Shown piece by piece: positions 16,749 through 25,377 of a stretch of DNA of 64,000 nucleotides. This DNA is from CAYMPH01 sp964529415 (GTDB taxonomy: Bacteria; Spirochaetota; UBA4802; UBA5550). The stretch spans positions 1-64,000 of the forward strand of contig CAZGWD010000002.1 of NCBI GenBank assembly GCA_964529415.1, in the 5' to 3' direction. Below the pieces are notes generated by a model, which was given only the letters and a program-made list of their open reading frames with translations, was not told the DNA's origin and ran no database searches. Position numbers and translations under genes: made by a program. The stretch's first letter is position 1, and every line of letters begins with the position of its first letter.

Positions 16749-17363
16749 ATGCAAATCCAAAAAGGTATTTTTACTGTTCTGCTGTTTCTGGGATATTTAA
16801 TATTATGGTATATCAAGCGTAGAGAGCTTCTGAAGTCAGATGGAGTTGATGCCAGAGTAATCCATAAAGCAGAAAAGCCAATACAAAAATATTTCAGTTC
16901 TCTTGAAAAAGTTATGACTGCATCTATTGCTCTGATAATCGCTGCTCACATATTATTTTACAGCCAAACTGTATTAACAAATCCTATGATTAATTTAAAT
17001 TTCTTCATGATCGATTTATCAGGTTTCATTATAGGAATCTCCGGCCTTATTCTATGCAGAGCAGCACAGGTCACGATCGGAAAATCATGGAGAGTCGGAA
17101 TAGACGAGCATGCAAAGCCCGGGCTTATCACAAACGGGATTTATAATTACATCAGAAATCCAACTTATACTGGCCTTTTTATACTTTGCGCCGGAGTGTG
17201 GATTATAAATCCTACAGTTCTTTTTTCATTCTGGATTCTTGCATTTTTTCTGATGATGGAATTTCAGGTCAGATGCGAGGAGGAATATCTTGAGCATCAG
17301 TATGGGGATTTATTTCTTGAATATTTCAAAAGAACAAAACGGTATTTGCCCTTCCTGTTTTAA
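16749..17363 (+). CDS. isoprenylcysteine carboxyl methyltransferase (ICMT)/PEMT-like membrane protein
   Basis: A 204-residue membrane protein with about five helices and the C-terminal ICMT/PEMT signature: GIYNYIRNPTYTG (about 131-143), followed by a hydrophobic stretch and the RCEEEYLEHQYGDLFLEYFKRTKRYLPF tail that binds S-adenosylmethionine in this family. Bacterial members methylate small hydrophobic or lipid-like substrates; the substrate here is not known. AAGGAG seven bases upstream supports the start. It follows the Fur-family gene by 100 nt and may be controlled from the palindrome in that gap. Confidence 0.85.
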   Translation: MQIQKGIFTVLLFLGYLILWYIKRRELLKSDGVDARVIHKAEKPIQKYFSSLEKVMTASIALIIAAHILFYSQTVLTNPMINLNFFMIDLSGFIIGISGLILCRAAQVTIGKSWRVGIDEHAKPGLITNGIYNYIRNPTYTGLFILCAGVWIINPTVLFSFWILAFFLMMEFQVRCEEEYLEHQYGDLFLEYFKRTKRYLPFLF

Positions 17364-17391
17364 AAAAACCTTCTGTTTTCGATCAGCACTA

Positions 17392-17447
17392 CGGAAGCTG
17401 TTTTTTATTTGCAGCTTCCGGCAGTTTTTGTGTCTGCCGGCGTTTTT
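17392..17447 (+). terminator. terminator with two overlapping hairpins
   Basis: CGGAAGCTG (17392-17400) pairs with CAGCTTCCG (17412-17420). CCGGCAG (17418-17424) pairs with CTGCCGG (17434-17440), followed by CGTTTTT. The stems share three bases, so they compete. The second is a good rho-independent terminator for the plus-strand methyltransferase gene; the convergent MBOAT gene ends at 17479. Confidence 0.75.
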
Positions 17448-17478
17448 ATATTCAGCTGCTATACAGGTTATCTATCCT

Positions 17479-20307
17479 TTAAAATCTGAAAAAAATAAAC
17501 GGTAGAAAATCTGCAATGGCGATATTATAAAGAAAAGCCGTAACAAGAGCCGCGAATCCTCCCTGCAGCAGAGGTCCTGCATTATTAAACAATTCCTTTA
17601 ACTTCTCTTTCAGACGAACAGGAGTCATGTGCCAGACATAGAATAATATAATCGGTACTGCAATTGCAATACCGGTATTTGATATACCTGGTGTCATTGT
17701 AAAAAACCGGGACGAAATCGCAGAAAAATCTGCAATTGATTTTATTCTGAATATCATGAATCCGGCGATTATTATCTGAAGTGTAATAAAAATTCTGATC
17801 CAGCGGACAATTCCGGATTTAATTTCATGCCTGGACAAACCGGATGCTCTTTCAATTACAAGTAAAGTTCCAAAGAACAATCCCAGAAGGATAAATTTTA
17901 ATCCGGCTCCGTACCATAATCCGCAGAGAACTGCAGCAGCCATGATATTGAAATACACTCTTTTGCTGCCGCCAATACTTATATAAACATAATCCCGGAA
18001 CCAGGTTCCCAGAGTAATAAACCATCTGCGGAAAAAATCGGTTATTGATGCAGACTGAAACGGTCTCATGAAATTTTCTGGAAGCTGAAAACCCAGGAGC
18101 ATGGCGCTGCCTATGGCAATATCTGCGTACCCTGAAAAATCACAGTATATCTGCATGCCATATCCATATACAGACGTAAGAATTTCAACTGAGCTGAACA
18201 TTGCTGGATTTGCAAACACCCGGTCTATAAAATTAAACGCCAGAAAATCTGCGCCTGTTTTTTTAATCAGCCCGCACATAATAAGAAAAACAGCAAGAGA
18301 AACTTTTTCAGAAGTTACTTCAAAATGACGTCCGTTTTGAATGTCTGCAAAAAACTGCCTCGCACGGACAATCGGGCCTGCTGCAAGTTTAGGGAAAAAA
18401 CCAAAAAACATTGCAAATTTGAAAAAATTTGTCTCAGCCCTGGTTTCGCCTCTCCATACATCTATGCAATAAGAAACTGCTTCAAGTGTATAGAACGATA
18501 TTGCAACAGGCGTAACCATGGATAAAACCGGCAGATGAGTTCCAATGTATGTATTGCCGAGCTGGGCTGTGAAATCATAATATCTGAAAATAAAAAGAGC
18601 TCCTAAATTTAATAGAAGAGAAACTGCAAGAAGACGGGTGCCGTTTTCTCCAAGGCTCTTCTGCCAGGTGATGGCAATACCCCAGAAATAATTAAGAAAT
18701 GCCGAGACAAAAATGAGTCCCAGAGGCCAGATCATGTCGCTTGCATAAAAAACATATGAAGCTGCAATTAAAATAAAAATTCTCAATGCGGGAAATCTCA
18801 CAATAAAATTTAAAAGAACCAGTACAGCAATAAAAAACCAGGCAAATGAAGCTGAATTAAAATTTATAATTCTATCTTTTTTTTCCTGAATAAAAGATAA
18901 TTCCAGTTTTGCAGTTTTTTCCCTGTGTTTCTGATAACCTTTATACGTGTCAATTATCTCCCTGTAAAAGATGTCGGCCATGTGATCCGCGCCTTTAAGG
19001 CTCAGGTGAACATAGTCTGTTGTTGCAAGACCTGCATCCAGAAAGCGCAGCAGGTGGCCTTCACCTCCTGCTGCTGTGTACATGTCGTAATATCCAAGTC
19101 CGAGATCCCGTGCTATCTGCAGAAAGATATCCCTGACTTCCTGCTGCTGTTTAAAAACTTCACGCACACCAGCCCGGTTTTTAAGAAGAAACTCCAAAGG
19201 AGCCACAAGGATAATATCAGCATTCGGGTTGTGTTTTTTCATGCGAATCAAAAAGTCTTTTGTGTCTCGTATCAGTATATCGCGGTTGTAGTTGTCAAAA
19301 TTCAGAAGACGCGAGGCTTCATTTCCCCCGAAGTTATACAGAAGAAGATCAGGGCCATAAGCTACCATGCCTTCCTCAAGATGCCTGGGAGGAATCCATC
19401 CAAGCCAGGTAATTTCATATCCTGTGCATACTGATGTGGTATATGCCACGCCTTTGCCGGATTCAAAATTGATCCCGTCAACATAAGGCATCGGGCCTTT
19501 TGTTCCGTTTAAATTCATTGAAATGGTTTTTATATCCGGAACATCAAAGTGCAATTTGCCTGTTTTATCAGCTCCGAGCTCTATCTCTTTAGTCTGCCTT
19601 GTTCCGTTATATTCAATATTCACAACATACTTTGCACTTGCTTCCATAAGCTTCAAAGGAGATCTCAGATAAACATCTACCGACTTCCATGGGGCGCCGT
19701 TTTCCGGAGCTTTATGTACAGTTGACGACAACTGGCTTCTCGGGATGCTTGATGAACCTATAAATCCAAGCTCTGGAGCAGCATCAGATCTGGTAGGATA
19801 GCAGTAAACGTCGCGGAGAATAAATTCATTATCTGTTGTCGGGTTCACATGATCTGTTAAGGCAGTATATGGGGTATGCCGAGGATTTACAACTCCTCTG
19901 CCTCCGTCACCGAAATCGCGCTGGAAATTTCTTTTCAGCTTTCCTGTTAAATTATCTCTCGCAATCTGGGAATCGCCAGTATGATAAATGCGGACTGTTC
20001 CGCCTTTTTTTTCAAGATCGGATAATTTTTTGAAAAAATTCCCGAGATGTTTATAATTTTCACCGGTGTAGAGATTATTTTTAACAGCACTTGATTTTTC
20101 ATCCGGCTGAGCTGTGAGGCTGTAAATGGTATTTTTAATTTTAAAAGGAATATAATCCTCCCAGGATGGAAGAATTTTACGTCCAAAATGTCTTGAGCTT
20201 ACCGGTTCAAGTGCCGCCACAATCATAAGGCATGCTATCCAGGATGCAAAAAAAAGAAACAGCGGATGTTTCTTTTTTACAGCATTTAATGTTTTGTATT
20301 GTATCAT
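17479..20307 (-). CDS. SGNH-MBOAT fusion protein with degenerate MBOAT active site
   Basis: A 942-residue protein: one N-terminal helix (about 15-33), a periplasmic SGNH/GDSL-like domain (about 75-475) with GDSQ at 111-114, an Asn-containing NFGGNE block and DYVHLS near its end, then a C-terminal MBOAT membrane domain (about 495-942) of the AlgI/PatA type. Such systems O-acetylate cell-wall or surface polysaccharide. The neighbouring paralogue has His in RWH and WHGAG; here these are Phe763 (RWFI) and Tyr799 (WYGAG). His in the WHG motif is the conserved MBOAT residue, so acyl transfer by this domain is probably lost while the SGNH part looks intact. Closely spaced paralogue at 20595-23444. 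Confidence 0.88.
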   Translation of the reverse strand: MIQYKTLNAVKKKHPLFLFFASWIACLMIVAALEPVSSRHFGRKILPSWEDYIPFKIKNTIYSLTAQPDEKSSAVKNNLYTGENYKHLGNFFKKLSDLEKKGGTVRIYHTGDSQIARDNLTGKLKRNFQRDFGDGGRGVVNPRHTPYTALTDHVNPTTDNEFILRDVYCYPTRSDAAPELGFIGSSSIPRSQLSSTVHKAPENGAPWKSVDVYLRSPLKLMEASAKYVVNIEYNGTRQTKEIELGADKTGKLHFDVPDIKTISMNLNGTKGPMPYVDGINFESGKGVAYTTSVCTGYEITWLGWIPPRHLEEGMVAYGPDLLLYNFGGNEASRLLNFDNYNRDILIRDTKDFLIRMKKHNPNADIILVAPLEFLLKNRAGVREVFKQQQEVRDIFLQIARDLGLGYYDMYTAAGGEGHLLRFLDAGLATTDYVHLSLKGADHMADIFYREIIDTYKGYQKHREKTAKLELSFIQEKKDRIINFNSASFAWFFIAVLVLLNFIVRFPALRIFILIAASYVFYASDMIWPLGLIFVSAFLNYFWGIAITWQKSLGENGTRLLAVSLLLNLGALFIFRYYDFTAQLGNTYIGTHLPVLSMVTPVAISFYTLEAVSYCIDVWRGETRAETNFFKFAMFFGFFPKLAAGPIVRARQFFADIQNGRHFEVTSEKVSLAVFLIMCGLIKKTGADFLAFNFIDRVFANPAMFSSVEILTSVYGYGMQIYCDFSGYADIAIGSAMLLGFQLPENFMRPFQSASITDFFRRWFITLGTWFRDYVYISIGGSKRVYFNIMAAAVLCGLWYGAGLKFILLGLFFGTLLVIERASGLSRHEIKSGIVRWIRIFITLQIIIAGFMIFRIKSIADFSAISSRFFTMTPGISNTGIAIAVPIILFYVWHMTPVRLKEKLKELFNNAGPLLQGGFAALVTAFLYNIAIADFLPFIFFRF

Positions 20308-20370
20308 ATTCTATTATTATTCCTTAAAAAATTAATTTTCCAGTAGTATTGATGTGGAAATTAAAAAATT

Positions 20371-20567
20371 TATCAATCCCCCCATCCCCCTAAGGGGGCG
20401 AAAAATGTGTCTATAAATTATTTTACAAATAAATCATATTTTATTCTTTCTTTGACACTATTAATATCGTTTAATACATTTCGAATTATCTGGAGTTGTA
20501 ATTTTTTTATTCAAATAAATCACAAATATTATCCATTTACTCGCCCCCTTAGGGGGACGGGGGGATA
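20371..20567. repeat. inverted pair of a C5-TAA-G5 palindromic element
   Basis: A 26-nt unit at 20376-20401 and its inverted copy at 20541-20566 match at 25 of 26 positions. Each holds the palindrome CCCCCTAAGGGGG next to a further C-run, which is striking in AT-rich DNA. The 139 nt between them are AT-rich and non-coding. The layout resembles a MITE-like element or two dispersed palindromes. It lies between the two SGNH-MBOAT genes, occupying most of that 287-nt gap. Confidence 0.65.
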
Positions 20568-20594
20568 ATAACTAAAATTAATCCATAGGCGGTA

Positions 20595-23444
20595 TTAAAA
20601 CCTGAAATAAATAAATGGAATAACATCTGAAATTGCAATATTATATAAGAATATAGTCACAAGTGATGCGAATCCGCCCTGCAGCAGAGGTCCTGAATTA
20701 TGGAATGTTTCCTTTAATTTTTCCTTCCATGCAAGCGGTGTCAGGTGCCAGATAAAAAATAATAACATTGGAATTATAACGGTTGGAGCAATATTTGATA
20801 CGCTTGTTGTCAGTGTTGATAACTGTTTAAACATGGCTACAAATTCCCCCCAGGATCTGCTTCGGAAAATTGTCCATCCGATTGTCATTACCTGAAATGT
20901 AATAATAATTCTCAACCAGCGAATGGATTTTGATTTGATCACTAATTTGGAATAACCTGTTGCGCGTTCAATGCTAAGAAATAGCCCATAATAAAAACCG
21001 AATAACACATACTGAATGCCTGCTCCATGCCATATACCGCAAAGAACCATGGTTGCTATGAGATTGAAATAAATCCATCTTTTATTTCCGCCGAGGCTGA
21101 TATATACATAATCCCTGAACCATGTGCTTAGAGTAATATGCCACCTGCTCCAGAATTCGGTAACGGAGACTGCCTGGAACGGCCTTCTGAAATTTTCAGG
21201 AAGCTGAAAGCCGAGGAATATTGCACTGCCTATGGCAAGATCAGAGTATCCGGAAAAATCACAATATATCTGAACCCCGTATCCCCACATTGAAACCAGT
21301 ACTTCAAGAGAGCTGAATGTATCCGGACTTGCAAATACACGGTCTATAAAATTTACCGCAATATAATCCGCACCCATTTTTTTCATAAGACCGCATAAAA
21401 CAAGAAAAACACCCAGGGATACCTTTTCTGCTGTAACCTGAAAATGGCGGCCGTTCTGAATGCCCGGCAGAAACTGGCGCGCACGCACAATCGGACCTGC
21501 AGCAAGGTGAGGAAAGAAACTCAGGAACAGGGCGAATTTGAAAAAGTTTTTTTCAGGTTCAATCTCACCTCTCCATACGTCGATGCTGTATGACACTGTT
21601 TCAAATGTATAGAATGAAATTGCAACAGGCAGTCCCAGGTGTAAAAACGGGATTTGAGCCCCGATATATGTATTGGCAATGCCAGCAGCAAAATCAAAGT
21701 ATTTAAACATAAACAGCACGCCTAAATTCAGGATAAGAGATAATACAAGAAACATGGTACCTCTTTCACCTACGCTTCTCTTCCAGGAAATTGCAATACC
21801 GCATGAATAATCAAGTACAGCGGAAACGAAAATAAGTGCAAGAGGCCACAGCATTTCACTTGCATAGAAGAGATATGAAGCCACAAGCAGAAAGAAAACC
21901 CGGAGTGCCGGGAACTTGACTATCAGATTTAATATAAAAAGGACCACAATAAAAAACCAGGCAAATGCTGCAGAGTTGAATTTTATAATCTCATCTTTCT
22001 TTTCTTCAATGGCAGCTTTTTCCTGCTTAACAATTTTTTCACGGTGACCACGGTATTCCTGGTATGCATTATAAATATCATTGTAAACAACATTCCCCAT
22101 ATATTCAGCACCTTTTTTACTCAGATGCACATAATCTTTTGTTGCAAGTCCGGCTTCAATGAACTTCATCATGTGGCCTTCGCCGCCGGCAGAATTATAC
22201 CAGTCGTAATAGGACATTCCGAGTTCCTTTGCAAGCTGCACCTGCATATCACGGACTTCCTGCTGTTCTTTAATAGTAATCAGGCCGTTCGGGGTTTTCA
22301 TCAAACCTTCCATTGACCCTACAAGAATAATATCAGTATTGGGCAGATTTTTTTTCATCCGGATTAACAGATCTTTCATTTCCATGATCAGGGTTTCCCT
22401 GCTGTAATTGGTAAAATTACGGATGCGGTACGCTTCATTTGCCCCGAAATTATACAGTACAACATCAGGACTGTAGGACTTAAAGCCTTCTGCAAGATGG
22501 TTCGGCGGGATCCAGCCAAGCCAGGTAATTTCATGGCCGGTGCATACTGAAGTAGTATAGGCAACGCCCTTGCCTGATTCAAAATTGATTCCGTCCACAA
22601 AAGGCATTGGGCTTTTTGTACCTTTAAAATTTATGGAAACTGATCTAACTCCAGGCAGGTCAAAATGCACTTTGCCGAACTTGTCTTCAGCCAGATCAAT
22701 CTCTTTCGTCTGGGTGGTGCCGTTATATTCAATATTAACAATATATTTTGCAGGGGATTCTTGCAGCTTCAAAGGGGCTCTGACGTAAACGTCCACTGAC
22801 TTCCATGGTGCAACATTCTCCGGAGCATTGTGGACTGTTGATGCAGATGCGTCTCTTGGAATGCTGGACTGGGCGGTAAATCCCATATAATCCTTATTCG
22901 TGGAATCGGGGTTATTCTGATAAGTATAAACATCCCGCAGATAAAAATCATTTTCACTTGTTAAATTTTCATGGCCTGTTAATTTGGAATATATTGTCTG
23001 GCGGGGATTTATAATCCCCCTGCCGCCATCACCGAAATCGCGCTGAAAATTTCTTTTTAATGTTCCGGTAAAATTATCAGCCATAAGCTGGGAATCGCCC
23101 GTATGAAATATGCGGACAGTGCCGCCCTTGCTCTCAAGTTCGGTTAGTTTTTTAAAAAAATTTTCAATATGCCTGTAGTTTTCGCCGGCATAGAGGCTGT
23201 TCTTTTTAACATCAACTGCAGCCTGCTTTTTTGTTTCCACTGGTTTTGTTGTCAGCCTTGTATATGCGTTTTTAACTGCATACGGAACATAATCATCCCA
23301 TGATGGAAGAATTTTCTTTCCGAAAAGTTTTGTGCCGGCTGGTTCAATTGCCGCAATTATAAAAAGGCATGCTATCCATGATATAAAAAAAATAAATATC
23401 GGGCGTTTCATTTTAAAAGAATTGAATTGTTCTGTTATTTTCAT
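20595..23444 (-). CDS. SGNH-MBOAT polysaccharide O-acetyltransferase fusion
   Basis: A 949-residue protein with the same order as its neighbour: N-terminal helix (about 14-33), SGNH/GDSL-like periplasmic domain (Ser118 in GDSQ, NFGANE block, DYVHLS motif), then a C-terminal MBOAT domain. The MBOAT histidines are present: His769 in RWHITLSTWFRDYVYI and His806 in IWHGAG. AlgI/PatA-type MBOATs pull acetyl groups across the membrane and an AlgJ/PatB-type SGNH partner places them on the glycan. Here both activities appear to be joined in one chain. The target could be peptidoglycan or an exopolysaccharide. It is upstream of the paralogue on the minus strand and may be cotranscribed with it. Confidence 0.9.
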   Translation of the reverse strand: MKITEQFNSFKMKRPIFIFFISWIACLFIIAAIEPAGTKLFGKKILPSWDDYVPYAVKNAYTRLTTKPVETKKQAAVDVKKNSLYAGENYRHIENFFKKLTELESKGGTVRIFHTGDSQLMADNFTGTLKRNFQRDFGDGGRGIINPRQTIYSKLTGHENLTSENDFYLRDVYTYQNNPDSTNKDYMGFTAQSSIPRDASASTVHNAPENVAPWKSVDVYVRAPLKLQESPAKYIVNIEYNGTTQTKEIDLAEDKFGKVHFDLPGVRSVSINFKGTKSPMPFVDGINFESGKGVAYTTSVCTGHEITWLGWIPPNHLAEGFKSYSPDVVLYNFGANEAYRIRNFTNYSRETLIMEMKDLLIRMKKNLPNTDIILVGSMEGLMKTPNGLITIKEQQEVRDMQVQLAKELGMSYYDWYNSAGGEGHMMKFIEAGLATKDYVHLSKKGAEYMGNVVYNDIYNAYQEYRGHREKIVKQEKAAIEEKKDEIIKFNSAAFAWFFIVVLFILNLIVKFPALRVFFLLVASYLFYASEMLWPLALIFVSAVLDYSCGIAISWKRSVGERGTMFLVLSLILNLGVLFMFKYFDFAAGIANTYIGAQIPFLHLGLPVAISFYTFETVSYSIDVWRGEIEPEKNFFKFALFLSFFPHLAAGPIVRARQFLPGIQNGRHFQVTAEKVSLGVFLVLCGLMKKMGADYIAVNFIDRVFASPDTFSSLEVLVSMWGYGVQIYCDFSGYSDLAIGSAIFLGFQLPENFRRPFQAVSVTEFWSRWHITLSTWFRDYVYISLGGNKRWIYFNLIATMVLCGIWHGAGIQYVLFGFYYGLFLSIERATGYSKLVIKSKSIRWLRIIITFQVMTIGWTIFRSRSWGEFVAMFKQLSTLTTSVSNIAPTVIIPMLLFFIWHLTPLAWKEKLKETFHNSGPLLQGGFASLVTIFLYNIAISDVIPFIYFRF

Positions 23445-23742
23445 ATTACTGTTATATTTATCCTTAATAAAATATTTAATCAGCTGAATCCCGAAATCTA
23501 TTTTCTGTAATTAATATGAAATTCCAGCCTGCAATCTACTGAAAAACTTTTTCCAGATATAAATACCATTTGCCGGAGTCAAGATAATAATGGTTTTCAA
23601 TTCATGAGAGAATTTTCCGCTCATATCACATCGGCATAAGCTTTTTATTTTTAAATCAATGCTGAAACAAATGAATGGAAACAGATCCTGCCTGTCAAAA
23701 AACAACTTACACTTGAACGGGAAGATAACATTTCTCTGCAAT

Positions 23743-24132
23743 CTATTTGATATTTCTAAAACAGGTGACTTCCATTTCAACCAGAGCACCTTTTGGCAAA
23801 GCAGTAACTTCTACTGTTGTGCGTACCGGTTTATGATTCCCGAAAAAAGCGGTATAGATATTGTTCAGATCAGAGAATGCTGCAATATCTGTCAGGTAAA
23901 TCACCACTTTGATTATATCTGTTATATTAAAACCGCAGGCTGTGACAATATTTCTTATATTATTGAGAATAATCTCCGCCTGAAGTGCTGAACTATTTCC
24001 TGATACAATTCCGGTTGCAGGATCAAGACTGATCTGTCCGGATAAAAAAAGGAAGCCGTTTTCAGTGGAAACTGCAGTTGAATATGGCCCCACAGCTGCA
24101 GGAGCATTTTCTGGATTTATAAATTTTGGCAT
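23743..24132 (-). CDS. ridA: RidA family reactive imine/enamine deaminase
   Basis: A 129-residue YjgF/YER057c/UK114 (RidA) family protein, full length. It carries the family motifs GPYS near the N-terminus, LFLSGQI, KVVIYLTD and the C-terminal PVRTTVEVTALPKGALVEME with the catalytic Arg of PVRTTVEV. RidA hydrolyses reactive 2-aminoacrylate and related imines made by PLP enzymes, protecting other PLP enzymes in the cytoplasm. The start at 24132 was chosen over an upstream in-frame TTG at 24147 because GGAG is correctly spaced before this ATG. It stands alone between the MBOAT genes and the lipase. Confidence 0.95.
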   Translation of the reverse strand: MPKFINPENAPAAVGPYSTAVSTENGFLFLSGQISLDPATGIVSGNSSALQAEIILNNIRNIVTACGFNITDIIKVVIYLTDIAAFSDLNNIYTAFFGNHKPVRTTVEVTALPKGALVEMEVTCFRNIK

Positions 24133-24296
24133 ATATTTACTCCGCAAATGATAAATAAAAGAATATCAGATAAAACTATTTTTTTTATAAAAGATATAGG
24201 ATCATTTAACTGCAATGATAATTTCTCAATCATGATATAATTTTTTCAGTAATTAAAAAAGTCTTGCCGTGATGCCGGCAATCCTGCTAAACAAAT

Positions 24297-24316
24297 AGGC
24301 GCCTTTGCAGGCGCCT
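24297..24316 (-). terminator. terminator hairpin downstream of the lipase gene
   Basis: AGGCGCC (24297-24303) and GGCGCCT (24310-24316) form a perfect GC-rich 7-bp stem with a 6-nt loop, 25 nt after the lipase stop on the minus strand. The trailing sequence TATTTGTTT on that strand is T-rich. The hairpin may also work on the other strand. Confidence 0.6.
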
Positions 24317-24340
24317 TAAAAACTTTTATTTCAATTTATT

Positions 24341-25219
24341 TTAAAAGCCACGGACTTTCAAATCAGAAACTATATTTACAAAATGAGCCGGCGCATCAAA
24401 ACCTGGTGTAATTCCCATAAGCATATCTACAGCTGCAAGATGGTTTACCCCGGCCCAGAACGAACCTTTAATGATGCCCCTGAAATTACCCCATTTGGCA
24501 GATGTAACTGAAACAAGACCGTCATTATCTCCTTCGTAATTTTTCAATAATGGCCAGGTTGGAATAAAAATTCCGGCACCCAGAATTGTTTCAATTTTAT
24601 ATGCATAACTCTGATAATATATCCCGGACACATTCGGTGTTTTCGGATTAAAAACCTCAGTCATAAAAGCAGGAGTAAGATCCAGAAGATTGCTTACTGT
24701 ATCTGATGATGTATCGCTCATGATGAGCTTGAAAAAGCCGTTAAATATATCTTCAAGAATATTCCCATTAATCATACCTGCAATAAGAGTTGCGATTGTG
24801 CTGCCGCGATGAGGCCCTGCAATACTTGTATGACTTGCAATTTTGTCTCCAAGACCGAGATTGGATATGGCATATCTTGAATAAACGCTGCCATGGGAAT
24901 GGCCTATTACATTAACTTTAGCAGCTTTGGAAACAGCCAGTATTTCAAGAACCTGCTTCTTCCATGAAACTGCTTTATCAACAGTTCCGTCCATAGAATT
25001 AACACTGGTAATGTAAATATCTGCACCATTATCTCTCAATTCCGCAGGTATATTGTTCCAATATTTCATTATACCCCAAGCAATTTCATATTGAGCTCCC
25101 ATGCCGTGAGCCAATACTATAGGATATTTTGTGTCACAGCTATCATTTGTTTTTCCTGCTGCAAAAAGTGCGGAGCTGGTTATAAATGCAAAAAATATCA
25201 TAAAAAAAACTTTTTTCAT
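24341..25219 (-). CDS. secreted triacylglycerol lipase (alpha/beta hydrolase)
   Basis: A 292-residue exported lipase resembling Pseudomonas family I (LipA) enzymes. The signal peptide covers residues 1-20. The mature enzyme has the oxyanion segment LAHGMG, the nucleophile elbow GHSHG with the catalytic Ser, a likely acid Asp in EGDNDGLVSV, and the catalytic His in AGVNHLAAVD. It should hydrolyse long-chain acyl esters outside the cytoplasm. A GHSHG elbow and the DNDGLV segment are typical of this group. No lipase foldase (Lif) gene is adjacent. AGGAG upstream supports the start. It is divergent from the PAS-PP2C gene. Confidence 0.9.
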   Translation of the reverse strand: MKKVFFMIFFAFITSSALFAAGKTNDSCDTKYPIVLAHGMGAQYEIAWGIMKYWNNIPAELRDNGADIYITSVNSMDGTVDKAVSWKKQVLEILAVSKAAKVNVIGHSHGSVYSRYAISNLGLGDKIASHTSIAGPHRGSTIATLIAGMINGNILEDIFNGFFKLIMSDTSSDTVSNLLDLTPAFMTEVFNPKTPNVSGIYYQSYAYKIETILGAGIFIPTWPLLKNYEGDNDGLVSVTSAKWGNFRGIIKGSFWAGVNHLAAVDMLMGITPGFDAPAHFVNIVSDLKVRGF

Positions 25220-25277
25220 AAAATTCTCCTTAATATTGATAAAAAAATAAAATTATAAATAATAAAATATGTCAAAT

Positions 25278-25301
25278 AAAAAACCTGCCGGACGGTTTTT
25301 T
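25278..25301. other. hairpin with T-run between divergent genes
   Basis: AAAAAACC (25278-25285) and GGTTTTTT (25294-25301) pair around TGCCGGAC. A terminator shape in a divergent promoter region is unexpected; it could be an attenuator in either leader or simply a palindrome. Confidence 0.4.
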
Positions 25302-25377
25302 ATTTATAATTCACTTATAATATTTTAATTTAAAAAATATATTTACAATAATTTCACAATATACTATTTTCAAGACT

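Noticed and set aside
23511..23789. 92-codon open frame on the minus strand below the RidA gene
   Set aside because: It overlaps the RidA 3' end in another frame, has no ribosome-binding site or recognisable domain, and is rich in residues typical of chance frames in AT-rich DNA.
25220..25301. TTGACA/TATAAT pair upstream of the lipase on the minus strand
   Set aside because: The hexamers are only 12 bases apart, too close for a sigma70 promoter; a 17-base choice gives a poor -10.
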